The notes: a model not told the origin generated them from the sequence alone. Shown: positions 32,418-42,044, counted from the first letter of the stretch. The stretch is 64,000 bases of DNA from Geomonas diazotrophica (GCF_018919385.1 NZ_JAHLMF010000018.1:28829-92828), one strand, 5' to 3'. Numbers and translations: made by a program.

Positions 32418-35159
32418 ATGCAAGACAAGCTTTTAAAAAGGTTTTCCGGCTTCTTGATTGCATCGACCGCGGCCGCCGCTCTGTTGCTGGGCGGCTGCGA
32501 AGGGGACCGGGGCCCCAGAGGCGCACAGGGCCCTGCAGGCACCGGTGTCTTCACCAACCTCAGCTCCTCCACTGCCGATCAGCAGGCCAACATCACCTTC
32601 GACCAGCAAAACAGCGCGGTGAACAGCGTCACCATCCAGAGTCCGCCGGTGGTCACCTTCACCCTGAAGACCGCGAGCGGGCAGCCGGTGGAGGGGATCG
32701 GCAGGAGAAACGCCTCGGGGCAGTTGAACAACCTGGCCTTTACCCTCGCCAAACTGGTCCCGGCGAGCAACGGCACCCCGTCCCACTGGGTCAGCTACAT
32801 CGTGACCACCTTCCCCACCGACGGCTCGGCACCCGCCGCCACCAGGCCGACCAGGGACAGGGAAGGGACCCTGGTGTACCTGGGCAACGGCCAGTACCGC
32901 TACACCTTCGCCCGTGACATCAAGCTGATCCAGAGCCAGGTGAATGCAATGACCTTCACCGGCAACAACCGCAGAAACGACCTGGGCGACCTCACCTACG
33001 ACCCGAACCTCACCCACCGCCTGGTGGTCGAGTACGGCGGCACCATCCCCAACACCACCCCGAGCCTCATCTACAAGAACTCGATCAACATCGTCTACGA
33101 CTTCATCCCGGCCACCGGCGCCAGGGTGACTTCGTCGACCACGGGCGCCGCCGAGCGCAACATCGTGCTCACCAAGTACTGCAACGAGTGCCACGGCAAC
33201 CCTGGCGACCCCAGCGACCTGAACCAGCAGGGGTGGGGACTTGGCATCACCACGCCGCATGCCGGCCGAGTCGACACCCGCTACTGCGTGCTCTGCCACA
33301 CCAGCCAGCGCGCCTACGGCAGGGCGATCTCGACACCGACCGCCGGCGCCTTCACCGGGAACACCTACGTCACAGCCGCCACCACCACGGCTGACCCCTC
33401 CACCGACGAGGTGCAGATCCTGGGCGAGTTCGTCACCCTGATCCACAAGATCCACATGGGGAGCAACCTCACCGAGACCGGCTACAACTACGCCGGCATC
33501 CACTTCAACGAGACCGGCTACCCGCAAAGCGCCGGACTGTGCCGCAAGTGCCACCGCGCCGAGACCCCGCAGCAGCTGGCGGTCACCCCGCAGGGTGACA
33601 ACTGGCGCACCATGCCCAACCGCAAGGCGTGCGGCAGCTGCCACGACAATATCAACTTCGCCACCGGCACCAACACCACGGGGGCCGCGCACCCGGTCTA
33701 CCTGAACGACGCGAGCTGCAACGCGTGCCATACCCCGACGGCCATCACCGAATCGCACGCCCAGGCCCTGGTGAGCCCGCTCAACCCGGCGGCGCCCGCA
33801 GGCCTTACCAGCTTCGAATACCAGCTCTCCAGCGCCACCGTGGACTCGAGCAACAACCTGACCATCAAGTTCCGCATCCTCGGCAACGGCACGCCGATCA
33901 CCCTGGCGACCCCGGCCCCGGGGCTCACCACGGCGCTCCCGGGCTTCACCGGCAGCCCGAGCTTCATCCTGGCCTACGCCAAGCCGCAGTTTGAGACCGG
34001 CACGGCAGTCCCCGCCGACTACAACAACCTTGGCAAGGTGGCGGCACAGCCTGACACCGTCTCCATCACCACGCTCCTCAACACCAACAACGCGGCCATC
34101 GGCGCCATCACCGGCCCCGACAGCAGCGGCGTCTACACCGCCACCATCAACTCCGCCTCGGCGTTCCCCGCGGGGGCACAGATGCGAGCCGTGGCCATGC
34201 AAAGCTACTTCACCCAGACCGGCTTCGACCCCTCCATCGCCGGCCGCCACACGAAGGCGGTCATCATCCCGGTGACCGGCGACGCGGTACGCCGCACCGT
34301 GGTCGACCCGGACAAGTGCAGGAACTGCCATGAGTTCTTCGAGGCCCACGGCGGCCAGCGCGTCTACCAGACCCAGGTCTGCGTGACCTGCCACAACCCG
34401 AACCTGACCACCTCGGGCCGCACCATCAGCGACGCAAAGCTCGCCGGCTTCGCCTTCACCCCGATCCAGCTCGGCATCCTGACCACCTGGGATCCCGCCT
34501 TCAACAAGGCAACCCCGGGTTACGCCCTCACCTTCCCGGAGTTCTCGAACAACTTCAAGGACCTGATCCACGGCATCCACGCCGGCGATACCCGCACCAA
34601 CCCGATCCGCGACGTGCGTAACGGCCCGGGCACCGGCATCACCCTGATCGCCGGCGAAGAGATCGCCTTCCCGAACATGCTGGGGAACTGCGACGCCTGC
34701 CACATCACCCAGCAGAGCTACACCCCGGACGTGGTCGAGGCGCTGCGCCCGAGAGTGCTTCCCTCGACCGAGGTGACCAGGAGCGCCGCTTCGGTCGCCA
34801 CCCCGACCACCGCCACCCTCACCGCGGCACGTACCACCGTGCCCAACCCCGAGGACCTGGTGGTAGCCCCGGTAACCGCGGCCTGCGTCGCCTGCCACGA
34901 CACCCCGCTCGCCAAGGCGCACATGAACGCCAACGGCGCCCAACTGGGCGCGGCACTCGCCGGCCCCTCCTACACCAACATGGGGGTTGCCCGCTCCACC
35001 CTGCCGTCGGCTACGGAACAGTGCACGCTGTGCCACGGCCAGGGGAGGGTGGCCGATGTGATCATCATGCACGGCCAGAACCGCCCGGCACTGGTGCCGA
35101 CCAGCGTCAACACGGGGAGCTCGGCTGCGCGCATGGTGAAGTTGCTCCTGAACTGGTGA
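32418..35159 (+). CDS. OmcA/MtrC-like decaheme outer-surface lipoprotein cytochrome
   Basis: The 913-residue precursor has a lipoprotein signal (LLLGGC, Cys27), a short collagen-like run GDRGPRGAQGPAG, and an N-terminal beta domain. Ten CXXCH sites follow in two groups of five: CNECH, CVLCH, CRKCH, CGSCH, CNACH, then a beta domain, then CRNCH, CVTCH, CDACH, CVACH, CTLCH. The split-pentaheme, two-beta-domain plan is that of the OmcA/MtrC family of extracellular cytochromes that pass electrons to minerals or electrodes. AAGGAGG precedes ATG 32418. The following porin and two lipoprotein cytochrome genes make a complete outer-membrane conduit. Confidence 0.93.
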   Translation: MQDKLLKRFSGFLIASTAAAALLLGGCEGDRGPRGAQGPAGTGVFTNLSSSTADQQANITFDQQNSAVNSVTIQSPPVVTFTLKTASGQPVEGIGRRNASGQLNNLAFTLAKLVPASNGTPSHWVSYIVTTFPTDGSAPAATRPTRDREGTLVYLGNGQYRYTFARDIKLIQSQVNAMTFTGNNRRNDLGDLTYDPNLTHRLVVEYGGTIPNTTPSLIYKNSINIVYDFIPATGARVTSSTTGAAERNIVLTKYCNECHGNPGDPSDLNQQGWGLGITTPHAGRVDTRYCVLCHTSQRAYGRAISTPTAGAFTGNTYVTAATTTADPSTDEVQILGEFVTLIHKIHMGSNLTETGYNYAGIHFNETGYPQSAGLCRKCHRAETPQQLAVTPQGDNWRTMPNRKACGSCHDNINFATGTNTTGAAHPVYLNDASCNACHTPTAITESHAQALVSPLNPAAPAGLTSFEYQLSSATVDSSNNLTIKFRILGNGTPITLATPAPGLTTALPGFTGSPSFILAYAKPQFETGTAVPADYNNLGKVAAQPDTVSITTLLNTNNAAIGAITGPDSSGVYTATINSASAFPAGAQMRAVAMQSYFTQTGFDPSIAGRHTKAVIIPVTGDAVRRTVVDPDKCRNCHEFFEAHGGQRVYQTQVCVTCHNPNLTTSGRTISDAKLAGFAFTPIQLGILTTWDPAFNKATPGYALTFPEFSNNFKDLIHGIHAGDTRTNPIRDVRNGPGTGITLIAGEEIAFPNMLGNCDACHITQQSYTPDVVEALRPRVLPSTEVTRSAASVATPTTATLTAARTTVPNPEDLVVAPVTAACVACHDTPLAKAHMNANGAQLGAALAGPSYTNMGVARSTLPSATEQCTLCHGQGRVADVIIMHGQNRPALVPTSVNTGSSAARMVKLLLNW

Positions 35160-35261
35160 TATTCAGCTTCTGACCCGCCGGGGGCCTCAGCGCCCCCGGT
35201 TTCATTTGCGACTGCATTTCCCCACCGGTAACCAGATCGAACCAAGAAAGGAGGAAATGTC

Positions 35262-36563
35262 TTGAAAATCAAAGAAAAAATAACGGCACCAGCGCCCCCC
35301 GGCGCAGTCAAGACGGTGGGGAGCTTCCTGTTGGCCTTTTCGCTGCTCGTCTTCAGCCAGCAGACGGCCAACGCCACTGCCATAAACGGAGACTCGACCA
35401 CCATCCTGCGCATGAGGGAGGGGGTCTTTGGCGATCACCTGTTCCCGCTCTACGAATACCTGAACATCTCGGCCAGCGACGCCGCAGGTCCCGGCGCGAT
35501 CTCACTGGAGATCGGCGGCTGGGGTCGCGTCGACCTGGGAGACAGGAGCTTCGAGCACCGCACCGAGGGGGACATCCAGTACGGCTACCTGAGCTATCGC
35601 GCCAACCGCAGCAACTTCACGGTCAGCGCTGGGCGGCAGTGGGTGGTCGAGGGGGTGGGGACCGAACGGATCGATGGCCTCTACCTGAGAAGCGACCTGA
35701 TCGCGGGCCTGACCGCCGCAGCCTACGTCGGCAACCCCGCCGTCACCCAGCCCGACTTCGACGGCGGCGACCTCATCTACGGCGGCCGCCTGGCCCATTC
35801 CGTCCCCAAGTATTACTCCGTCGGTTTGAGCGCCCTGCGGACCGAGGTCAGCGGCGACGGCATCCGTGAAGAGGAGGGGATCGACCTGTGGCTGCATCCG
35901 ATCAGCATGGTCGACATCACCGGCCGCTCCACCTACAACTCGCTCAGTAACGGCTGGATGGAGCACGCCTACACGGCCAGCGTCACCCCCACCGAGGCGC
36001 TCAGGTTCTCCGCCTCGCTGCAGAACGTTCATTACGACGACTACTTCTACCAGGTCACCACCAGCGCTCTCAGCCTCACCAACGGCATCATCGTCCCCGG
36101 GGAGGAGATGTGGAACGTAGGAGGGAGCGTCGGCTACAGCGCCACCAAGAACATCGCCCTCTCCGCCGAGTACAACCACTACGAGTACGACCTGGCCGGC
36201 GGAGCCGACTACTACGGTGTCAACGGCACGTTCAGCACGACCACCGGCCTTGCCGCCGGCGCCTCCTTCCACCGCATGGACGGGTCCAACGACCGCCTGC
36301 GCTACAACCAGTACCGCGCCTGGGCCACGCAGAAGCTCGGTCCCGCCGACCTGACCCTCGACTTCTTCGACGTCGACTTCGACGGGAGCATCGGCGGGCG
36401 GGAGAACACCTTTTCCCTGGCGGCGGCGGCCGGGTATGATTTCAGCCGAAACCTCAGGGTCGCAGCCGACGTCGACTACATCCGCAGTGCCGACTTCGAC
36501 AACGAGCTGCGCGGCCTGATCAAGGTAAGCTATGCCTTCGGCGTTGGAAAGGAGGGGAAATAG
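35262..36563 (+). CDS. Outer-membrane beta-barrel of electron conduit 1
   Basis: The 433-residue protein has a signal peptide ending near residue 39 (ANATA) and then alternating beta strands with aromatic girdle residues throughout, ending in a strand VSYAFG. It has no heme motif. It is clearly paralogous to the barrel at 48673-50001: both share FPLYEYL/YPLYEYL, GWGRVDL/AWGRVDL, the stretch around GTERIDGLY/ATERVDGLY, EEEGIDLW and SNGWMEHAYT/TDGWMEHAYT. Such barrels insulate cytochromes that cross the outer membrane. TTG 35262 starts 7 bases after GGAGG and overlaps an out-of-frame ATG-TCT-TGA. Confidence 0.85.
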   Translation: MKIKEKITAPAPPGAVKTVGSFLLAFSLLVFSQQTANATAINGDSTTILRMREGVFGDHLFPLYEYLNISASDAAGPGAISLEIGGWGRVDLGDRSFEHRTEGDIQYGYLSYRANRSNFTVSAGRQWVVEGVGTERIDGLYLRSDLIAGLTAAAYVGNPAVTQPDFDGGDLIYGGRLAHSVPKYYSVGLSALRTEVSGDGIREEEGIDLWLHPISMVDITGRSTYNSLSNGWMEHAYTASVTPTEALRFSASLQNVHYDDYFYQVTTSALSLTNGIIVPGEEMWNVGGSVGYSATKNIALSAEYNHYEYDLAGGADYYGVNGTFSTTTGLAAGASFHRMDGSNDRLRYNQYRAWATQKLGPADLTLDFFDVDFDGSIGGRENTFSLAAAAGYDFSRNLRVAADVDYIRSADFDNELRGLIKVSYAFGVGKEGK

Positions 36564-36997
36564 TGAAAAAGACAGTTTATCTAACGGTGATGGGAGTGAT
36601 GCTCTCCTTCCTTTACGCCTGCGCCAACACCACCAGCGTCGCCCGGGTGCACCCCGAAGAGGTCAAGGGGCTTCCCAGGTGCGCGGAATGCCACACCGAC
36701 CAGTGGACGGCGCTCAGCCACCAGACCCAGGACTTCTACCTGAAGCATAAAATCTACGCCGCCCAGCAGCGCGACGCCTGCAGCACCTGCCACAAAGAAT
36801 CCTTCTGTGTCCGGTGCCACGCGCACAAGGAAGAGATCAAGCCCAGCGACAAGTACAAGGAGAGGCCCGAACTGTCGCTGCCTCACCGGGGCGACTACCT
36901 CAGCCGTCACAGGGTTGAGGGGAGGATCAACCCCGCTTCCTGCCTGAAATGCCACGGGCGGCAAAACAATGAGAGGTGCAAAACATGTCACAAGTAA
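36563..36997 (+). CDS. Pentaheme lipoprotein cytochrome of conduit 1
   Basis: The 144-residue product has a short lipoprotein signal ending in FLYAC and five heme sites: CAECH, CSTCH, CVRCH, CLKCH and CKTCH. Conserved histidines between the motifs (LSHQTQDFYLKH, LPHRGDYLSRH) can provide the sixth ligands. Its GTG start touches the last base of the barrel gene stop, so the genes are translationally coupled. The protein is probably the periplasm-facing or barrel-embedded electron carrier of the complex. A paralogue with identical heme order lies at 48246-48683. Confidence 0.88.
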   Translation: MKKTVYLTVMGVMLSFLYACANTTSVARVHPEEVKGLPRCAECHTDQWTALSHQTQDFYLKHKIYAAQQRDACSTCHKESFCVRCHAHKEEIKPSDKYKERPELSLPHRGDYLSRHRVEGRINPASCLKCHGRQNNERCKTCHK

Positions 36998-37830
36998 CCA
37001 GACCAGCTCAAGCTCTTGCCATGCTTTGGTGCCTTTTGGTCCTGTCGCTTGTCGGCTGCGGGGATAACAACAACCACGCCAACTTCGATCCCGACCAGGG
37101 AGCCCACCCGGGCGACTGGCTCCCGGCTCGGCATGCGGTAGCCGCGATAGGGCACCTCGACGACTGCAGGCCGTGCCACGGCGCGGATTTCAGCGGCGGC
37201 ATCTCCAAGGTCGCCTGCACCGATTGCCACCTGGGCAACGAGGTCGACGTGCACCCGTTGGAATGGGACGGGCGCGACTATGCGCTGCACGGCAACTGGA
37301 TCAGGCAGAGGGTGATCGCCACCGGCGTCGCTCCCGCCTCCCTCACCACGGGAGCCCTGGCCACCACCTTCCCGGACCAGGCCCGCGCGGCGACGCAAAG
37401 CTGCGCCACCGACGTCTGCCACGGCACCGACTACCGCGGCGTGCGCAACTCGGGACCGTCCTGCTTCGACGACCGGCCCGGCGTCGTCGACTCGAGCTGC
37501 CACGCGGGGAACCCCTTCTCCGTCCACCCCCTGGACTGGTTCCCGGCCAGGCTGACCGTGAGGGCCGGCATCGCGCCGACCATCCTTCCCGCCCACGCCC
37601 CCTACGTTCAGACCTACGGCGCGGCCGAGTGCATCATCCCCGTCTGTCACGGCAACGGCTCGCCCCCGACCATCGACGTCGGGGTGGGGAGCACCAGGAT
37701 CACGGGCACGACGCCGACCACGCCCGACTACCAGGCGTTCGGCTACAACGGCTTCACCGGGTTCACCACCGGCAGGACGCAGGTCACGGTGACCAACACC
37801 GGACGCCTCTGCGCGGCCTGCCATTTCTAA
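36985..37830 (+). CDS. Lipoprotein cytochrome with atypical heme motifs, conduit 1
   Basis: The 281-residue protein has a lipobox (LVGC) and three canonical heme sites, CRPCH, CTDCH and CAACH. It also has two CX4CH sites (CATDVCH, CIIPVCH) and one CX11CH site running from Cys in SCFDDRP to SSCH. Repeated flanking elements, HP-L-W after a heme site (VHPLEW, VHPLDW), suggest internal duplication. Start ATG 36985 has AGAGGTG 6 bases upstream and overlaps the previous gene by 13 bases. Non-standard spacing may need a dedicated heme lyase. The paralogue at 47554-48258 has the same flanks but different spacings. Confidence 0.8.
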   Translation: MSQVTRPAQALAMLWCLLVLSLVGCGDNNNHANFDPDQGAHPGDWLPARHAVAAIGHLDDCRPCHGADFSGGISKVACTDCHLGNEVDVHPLEWDGRDYALHGNWIRQRVIATGVAPASLTTGALATTFPDQARAATQSCATDVCHGTDYRGVRNSGPSCFDDRPGVVDSSCHAGNPFSVHPLDWFPARLTVRAGIAPTILPAHAPYVQTYGAAECIIPVCHGNGSPPTIDVGVGSTRITGTTPTTPDYQAFGYNGFTGFTTGRTQVTVTNTGRLCAACHF

Positions 37831-37856
37831 AACGTTCCGCTGCCGGAAGAAACGAC

Positions 37857-37897
37857 AAAGAGGGGCCCCTGACGACAGCCAGGAGCCCCTCTTTTTT
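37857..37897 (+). terminator. Terminator of conduit operon 1
   Basis: AAAGAGGGGC with CCCTG pairs with CAGG and GCCCCTCTTT around a short loop (one mismatch) and ends in a T6 run. It lies 27 bases after the last conduit gene and before the convergent glpD. Confidence 0.9.
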
Positions 37898-38016
37898 CGG
37901 TCCATCCGGCATATGCCGGCAACGGTGCCCACCGTCCCTTCAGGGGCCGGAGGAAGGCGCCGTCATTTCCTGAAGTGCGGCGTCCCCCCCGCCCGTCCCC
38001 CTATGCAAGCGGGGCG

Positions 38017-39630
38017 TCATGCCACGGCCAGGGCGTCCGCCACCTCCTCGAGCTCGCGCGTCTGCCGCTCGGGGTTCCACCCCAGTTCCGCAGTCATCAG
38101 CTCGACCACCTCCGGTGCCGCGGCACGCGCCGCCTTGCGGTCCAGCAGGACCAGGGGGATGCGCCGCTCCAGGAAGTCGAGCGCACGCAGCGCCATCTCG
38201 TGCTGCACCGCGTAGAGCACCTCTCCCTTGAGGTAGGGGTGCCCCTGGACGAGCCTCCCCCCCAGGGCGCCGTGGCAGTACCCGGCCACGAGCAGGGAGC
38301 GGTCCCCGTAGGAGCGGTGCAGGTGCTTGGTGACGTCGGGAGGGAAGCCGTATTTACGCTCCAGTTCCTTGAGCAGTTCCTCTCCGAAGTGCTCCCCGCC
38401 TTGCAGCACGATCCGGTCGGTGCGGCAGGGTTGCCGCGGGGCCAGCCCCGCGTTGTTCACCGCGAAATCCACCGCGTCGAGGGCCATCTTGCGGTAGGTG
38501 GTCCACTTGCCGCCGACGATGGTGATGAGCCCGGTCGGGGAACAGCTGACGACATGGTCGCGGGCGAGCTCGGCTGTGTCGGCGGTGAAGGGGTCATGCA
38601 CCAGCGGCCTCAGCCCCGCCCAGGAAGAGGTGATGTCGGCGGGCTTGGCGCCCAGGTTGAAGTAGCGCCGCAGGTGGCGCAGCAGGTAGTCGACCTCCTT
38701 CTCCGGAGCGACCGGCACCTCGCCCGCCTCGGCCGGCTCATCGGTGGTCCCCACCAGGCAGGCCCCCTCCCAGGGGAGGATGAAGAGCACGCGGCCGTCA
38801 TCGGTCTTGGGAACCATGATGCCTGCCCCCGCCGGAGCGAAGCTACCCGGCAGGATGATGTGGATGCCGCGGCTCACCCGAAGCAGCGAGGCGGCGGTCG
38901 GGTCGTCCAGGCGACGCACGATATCCGCGGAGGAACCGCAGGCGTTCACCACGCAGCGGGCCCGGATCTGCCAGGACGCCCCCACCAGCGGGTCCCGCAC
39001 CAGGGCTCCGGCCACCCTTCCCTTCTCCCGCATCAGCGCCACCACTTCCACGTAGTTGCCGACAACCGCGCCTTCCCTGGCGGCGGTCTGGGCCAAGGCC
39101 ACGTTCATGCGCACGTCGTTGAACTGCCCGTCGTAGTACTGCACCCCCCCCTTCAACCCCTCCCCCCGGATCATGGGGAAGCGGCGCAGCATCTCCCCGC
39201 GCCCGACGAAGCGGCTGTGGCCGAGCCCCGCCTCCCCCGCCAGGAGGTCGTAGAGCTTGAGCCCCGCCCAGACGTAGGGGACCTGGGCCAGCCCGTAGAG
39301 GGGGGTGACCAGGGTGAGCCGGTGGCAGAGGTGCGGGGCGATCTTCAAGAGGATGTTGCGCTCGCGCAGCCCGTCGCGCACCAGGTTGAACTGCACCCGG
39401 TCCATGTGCAGCACCGCCGACTCCAGGTAGCGCACCCCGCCGTGGATCAGCTTGGTGCTCTTGCTGCTGGTGCCGCAGGCGAAGTCGCCGCGCTCCACCA
39501 GCGCCACCGACAGGCCGCGGCTGGCGGCGTCGACCGCGATGCCGCACCCCGTCGCGCCCCCCCCGATCACCAGCATGTCGAAGGTGCGCCCGCTTTTCAG
39601 TATCTCCAGGTTGGTGTTGCGGTCCGTCAC
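38017..39630 (-). CDS. glpD: FAD-dependent glycerol-3-phosphate dehydrogenase
   Basis: The 537-residue enzyme oxidises glycerol-3-phosphate to dihydroxyacetone phosphate and feeds electrons to quinone at the inner membrane. The FAD-binding motif is VIGGGATGCGIAVDAASRG, followed by GTSSKSTKLIHGGVRYLE, typical of GlpD. IVGGKWTTYRKMA is present in the C-terminal half. GTG 39630 has GGAGG 6 bases upstream; the frame runs further upstream only through a repetitive element. It lies downstream of glpK on the same strand, separated by a repeat-containing 206-bp gap. Confidence 0.95.
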   Translation of the reverse strand: MTDRNTNLEILKSGRTFDMLVIGGGATGCGIAVDAASRGLSVALVERGDFACGTSSKSTKLIHGGVRYLESAVLHMDRVQFNLVRDGLRERNILLKIAPHLCHRLTLVTPLYGLAQVPYVWAGLKLYDLLAGEAGLGHSRFVGRGEMLRRFPMIRGEGLKGGVQYYDGQFNDVRMNVALAQTAAREGAVVGNYVEVVALMREKGRVAGALVRDPLVGASWQIRARCVVNACGSSADIVRRLDDPTAASLLRVSRGIHIILPGSFAPAGAGIMVPKTDDGRVLFILPWEGACLVGTTDEPAEAGEVPVAPEKEVDYLLRHLRRYFNLGAKPADITSSWAGLRPLVHDPFTADTAELARDHVVSCSPTGLITIVGGKWTTYRKMALDAVDFAVNNAGLAPRQPCRTDRIVLQGGEHFGEELLKELERKYGFPPDVTKHLHRSYGDRSLLVAGYCHGALGGRLVQGHPYLKGEVLYAVQHEMALRALDFLERRIPLVLLDRKAARAAAPEVVELMTAELGWNPERQTRELEEVADALAVA

Positions 39631-39655
39631 TTGTGCCTCCCAAACCCAAAATCGC

Positions 39656-39800
39656 TCACGCAAAGCCGCAAAGGCGCAAAGTCGCAAGGTGTATCACTTC
39701 ATTGTCCGGCTCTTGCTGGTGAGATGTCACCGTCTGAGCCAGGTGTTCCCCTGTCTCTGTTTCACTCTGCGTCTTTGCGTCTTGGCGTCTTTGCGTTAAG
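39656..39800. repeat. MITE-like element with CGCAAAG inverted arms
   Basis: The left arm (from 39656: ACGCAAAGCCGCAAAGGCGC) and the reverse complement of the right arm (from about 39797: ACGCAAAGACGCCAAGACGC) match over about 34 bases with a few differences. A non-repetitive core of about 75 bases lies between. Such arrays of CGCAAAG are widespread intergenic repeats. It lies between glpK and glpD and could form a large hairpin in the operon mRNA. Confidence 0.6.
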
Positions 39801-39836
39801 GCCTTTGTCTTTAACGCCTTTGCTTATGCGCCTTTC

Positions 39837-41318
39837 TTACTTAGCCCAACCAAGCGCGAGTTGCACGCATTTTTTCCAGCCGCGGCACATTTCCTCGCGG
39901 CGCTCGGGGGTAAGCTTCGGGTCGAAGCGCCGGTCCAGCGCCCACAGCCTCCCTATCCGCTCCGTATCCAGCACCCCCGCACCGATCCCGGCCAGGAACG
40001 CGGCCCCCAGCGAGGTGCTCTCCGTACAGCGCGGCCTGAGCACCGGGGCGCCCAGAAGGTCGGCCTGGATCTCCAGCAGGAGGTCGTTGCGCGTCGCGCC
40101 GCCGTCCACCCGCAGTTCCCTCAGGTCGATGCCGCTCGCGCTTTCCATGGCGCGGATGGCGTCCACGGTCTGGAAGGCGATCGCCTCCAGGGCGGCGCGC
40201 GCCAGGTGCCCCCTGCCGCTGCCGCGGGTGAGACCGGCGATGACCCCCCTGGCATAGGGGTCCCAGTAGGGGGTGCCCAGCCCGGAGAGCGCCGGCACGA
40301 AGTAGACCCCGCCGGTATCGGCCACGCTGCGGGCGAGCGCCTCGACCTCACCGGGGCCTCCGATCAGCCCGAGCCCCTCCTCCAGCCACTGCACCGCGGC
40401 GCCGGCGATGAAGATGGAGCCCTCCAGGGCGTACTGCACCGGCTCTCCCGGGAGCTGCCAGGCGATGGTGGAGAGCACCCCCTCGCCGCTCCCGGTGCAG
40501 GGGCCGCAGTTCATGACCACGAAGGCGCCGGTGCCGAAGGTGGCCTTGGCCATCCCCGGCGCGAAGCAACCCTGCCCGAACAGCGCCGCCTGCTGGTCGC
40601 CCGCGACGCCGGTGATGGGGATCTCAGCGCCGACGATCTCGGGGGAGGTGTGCCCGAAGCGAGCCGCGCTTCCGCGCACCTCGGGAAGCATGGCGCGCGG
40701 AACCTCGAAAAGCCGCAAGAGCTCCTCGTCCCACTCCAGGGTCTGGATGTTGAAGAGCATGGTGCGGCTCGCGTTGGAGACATCGGTGACGTGGCTTTTG
40801 CCTCCGGTCAGCCGGAAGATGAGCCAGGAATCGATGGTTCCGAAACAGAGCTCCCCCCGCTCGGCCCGCCCCCGCGCCCCGTCCACGTGCTCGAGTATCC
40901 AGGCGATCTTGCTGGCAGAGAAGTAGGGATCGAGCAACAGCCCCGTCCGCTCCCTGACCAGCGTCTCTCCCCCCTGGCGCTTCAGGGACTCGGTGAACTC
41001 CGCGGTGCGCCGGTCCTGCCAGACGATGGCACGGTGCAGGGGCCTTCCGGTGGCGCGCTCCCAAACCACCGTGGTCTCGCGCTGGTTGGTGATCCCGATG
41101 CCTGCGACCGCAGCCAGCCTCGGGGCCGCCGCCAGCGCATTGCGGATGCACTCCAACTGCCCCTGCCAGATCTCCTCCGGGTCGTGCTCCACCCAACCGG
41201 GGTTTGGGTAGTGCTGGGTGAACGGCTGAGAAAAAGTGGTAACCGCGGTGCCGTCGCTGCCGTACAGGGTGGCCCGGCTGCTGGTGGTCCCCTGGTCGAT
41301 GGATAGCAGGTAGCTCAC
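39837..41318 (-). CDS. glpK: Glycerol kinase
   Basis: The 493-residue FGGY-family kinase phosphorylates glycerol to glycerol-3-phosphate. It has the N-terminal phosphate loop LLSIDQGTTSSRA, the substrate segments GITNQRET and VWQDRRT, the GDQQAALFGQGCF and GTGAFVVMN motifs, and the C-terminal VDGGATRNDLLL with the ADP-site segment. Length is normal. It is encoded between an outer-membrane protein gene (15 bases upstream) and glpD (downstream). No glycerol facilitator gene glpF is in the window. Confidence 0.97.
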   Translation of the reverse strand: MSYLLSIDQGTTSSRATLYGSDGTAVTTFSQPFTQHYPNPGWVEHDPEEIWQGQLECIRNALAAAPRLAAVAGIGITNQRETTVVWERATGRPLHRAIVWQDRRTAEFTESLKRQGGETLVRERTGLLLDPYFSASKIAWILEHVDGARGRAERGELCFGTIDSWLIFRLTGGKSHVTDVSNASRTMLFNIQTLEWDEELLRLFEVPRAMLPEVRGSAARFGHTSPEIVGAEIPITGVAGDQQAALFGQGCFAPGMAKATFGTGAFVVMNCGPCTGSGEGVLSTIAWQLPGEPVQYALEGSIFIAGAAVQWLEEGLGLIGGPGEVEALARSVADTGGVYFVPALSGLGTPYWDPYARGVIAGLTRGSGRGHLARAALEAIAFQTVDAIRAMESASGIDLRELRVDGGATRNDLLLEIQADLLGAPVLRPRCTESTSLGAAFLAGIGAGVLDTERIGRLWALDRRFDPKLTPERREEMCRGWKKCVQLALGWAK

Positions 41319-41333
41319 GCATCCTCCCTTGTC

Positions 41334-41942
41334 TTATTTGAACCTGAAGATGAACCTGGTGCCGACCCGCTCCTCCTGGTGCTGTCCGCCGTAGGACCAC
41401 CCCGTGACCGGGTCCTGGTCGTAGTAGAGCATGAAGTCGGTGCGCGGCGTGAGATGCACCCCGAGCTCACCGGTCCACCTGAGCGGGGCGTGCGAAGGGT
41501 TGATGAAGTCGTAGCCGGTGCGCCACCCCGCCTCCGGACGCGTCCCGAGCTCTGCTCCCGCCGTGACCCCCCTGTTCTCAACGGTAACCATGGAGAATTT
41601 GGCCGCAGCCGACAGGTAGAAGGTCTGCGCGAGGGACACGCGCCATCCGGCCTGGGCGTGCAGGCGATGTGTCGACTGCTCGATGCCGCCGTGCAGCTCC
41701 TGCCCGGTCCCCCGGTAGCCTACGCCCAGTTCGGGCTCCAGCGTCAACTGGTAACTGGGGCTGTAGCTGAGCCCGGCGTTGGTGAGGAAGCGGTCCGTGT
41801 CGAAGAAGCGGGCGGTCGCCGCCGGCTCGGAGAGCGTCGGTGTGCCAATGGGATCGGACAGGGTGGGCGCGCCCAGCCCCCCGGCACCGGCAACGGCAGT
41901 ATCCATGCACAAAAGCGCTATGAGCAGCAACAAAGCTTTCAT
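41334..41942 (-). CDS. Putative outer-membrane beta-barrel protein of the glycerol operon
   Basis: The 202-residue precursor has a signal peptide (MKALLLLIALLCMDTAVA) and then alternating strands typical of a small beta-barrel, ending in FIFRFK. I do not recognise a family; the catalytic residues of lipid A deacylases are not evident. It is the first gene of the glpK-glpD unit, 15 bases before glpK, so a link to glycerol or glycerophosphodiester uptake is possible. GTG 41993 is an alternative start that would add 17 residues before the signal peptide. Confidence 0.6.
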   Translation of the reverse strand: MKALLLLIALLCMDTAVAGAGGLGAPTLSDPIGTPTLSEPAATARFFDTDRFLTNAGLSYSPSYQLTLEPELGVGYRGTGQELHGGIEQSTHRLHAQAGWRVSLAQTFYLSAAAKFSMVTVENRGVTAGAELGTRPEAGWRTGYDFINPSHAPLRWTGELGVHLTPRTDFMLYYDQDPVTGWSYGGQHQEERVGTRFIFRFK

Positions 41943-42015
41943 GTGCGACAGTGTAGCAAAAAAGGAGACTACTTTCTCTTTGTTTAACGTCACCCCTTTT
42001 TGTCATCGCCAAAAA

Positions 42016-42044
42016 GAAAGGCCCCGATGGAGTCGGGGCCTTTC
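42016..42044 (-). terminator. Terminator after the lipoprotein gene
   Basis: GAAAGGCCCCGA pairs with TCGGGGCCTTTC around a 5-base loop. Read on the minus strand it is followed by TTTTT. It ends the transcript of the lipoprotein gene at 42089-42709. Confidence 0.88.

Noticed and set aside
37975..41306. Long plus-strand frames over glpD and glpK
   Set aside because: glpD and glpK are unmistakable on the minus strand and the opposite frames show no domain.
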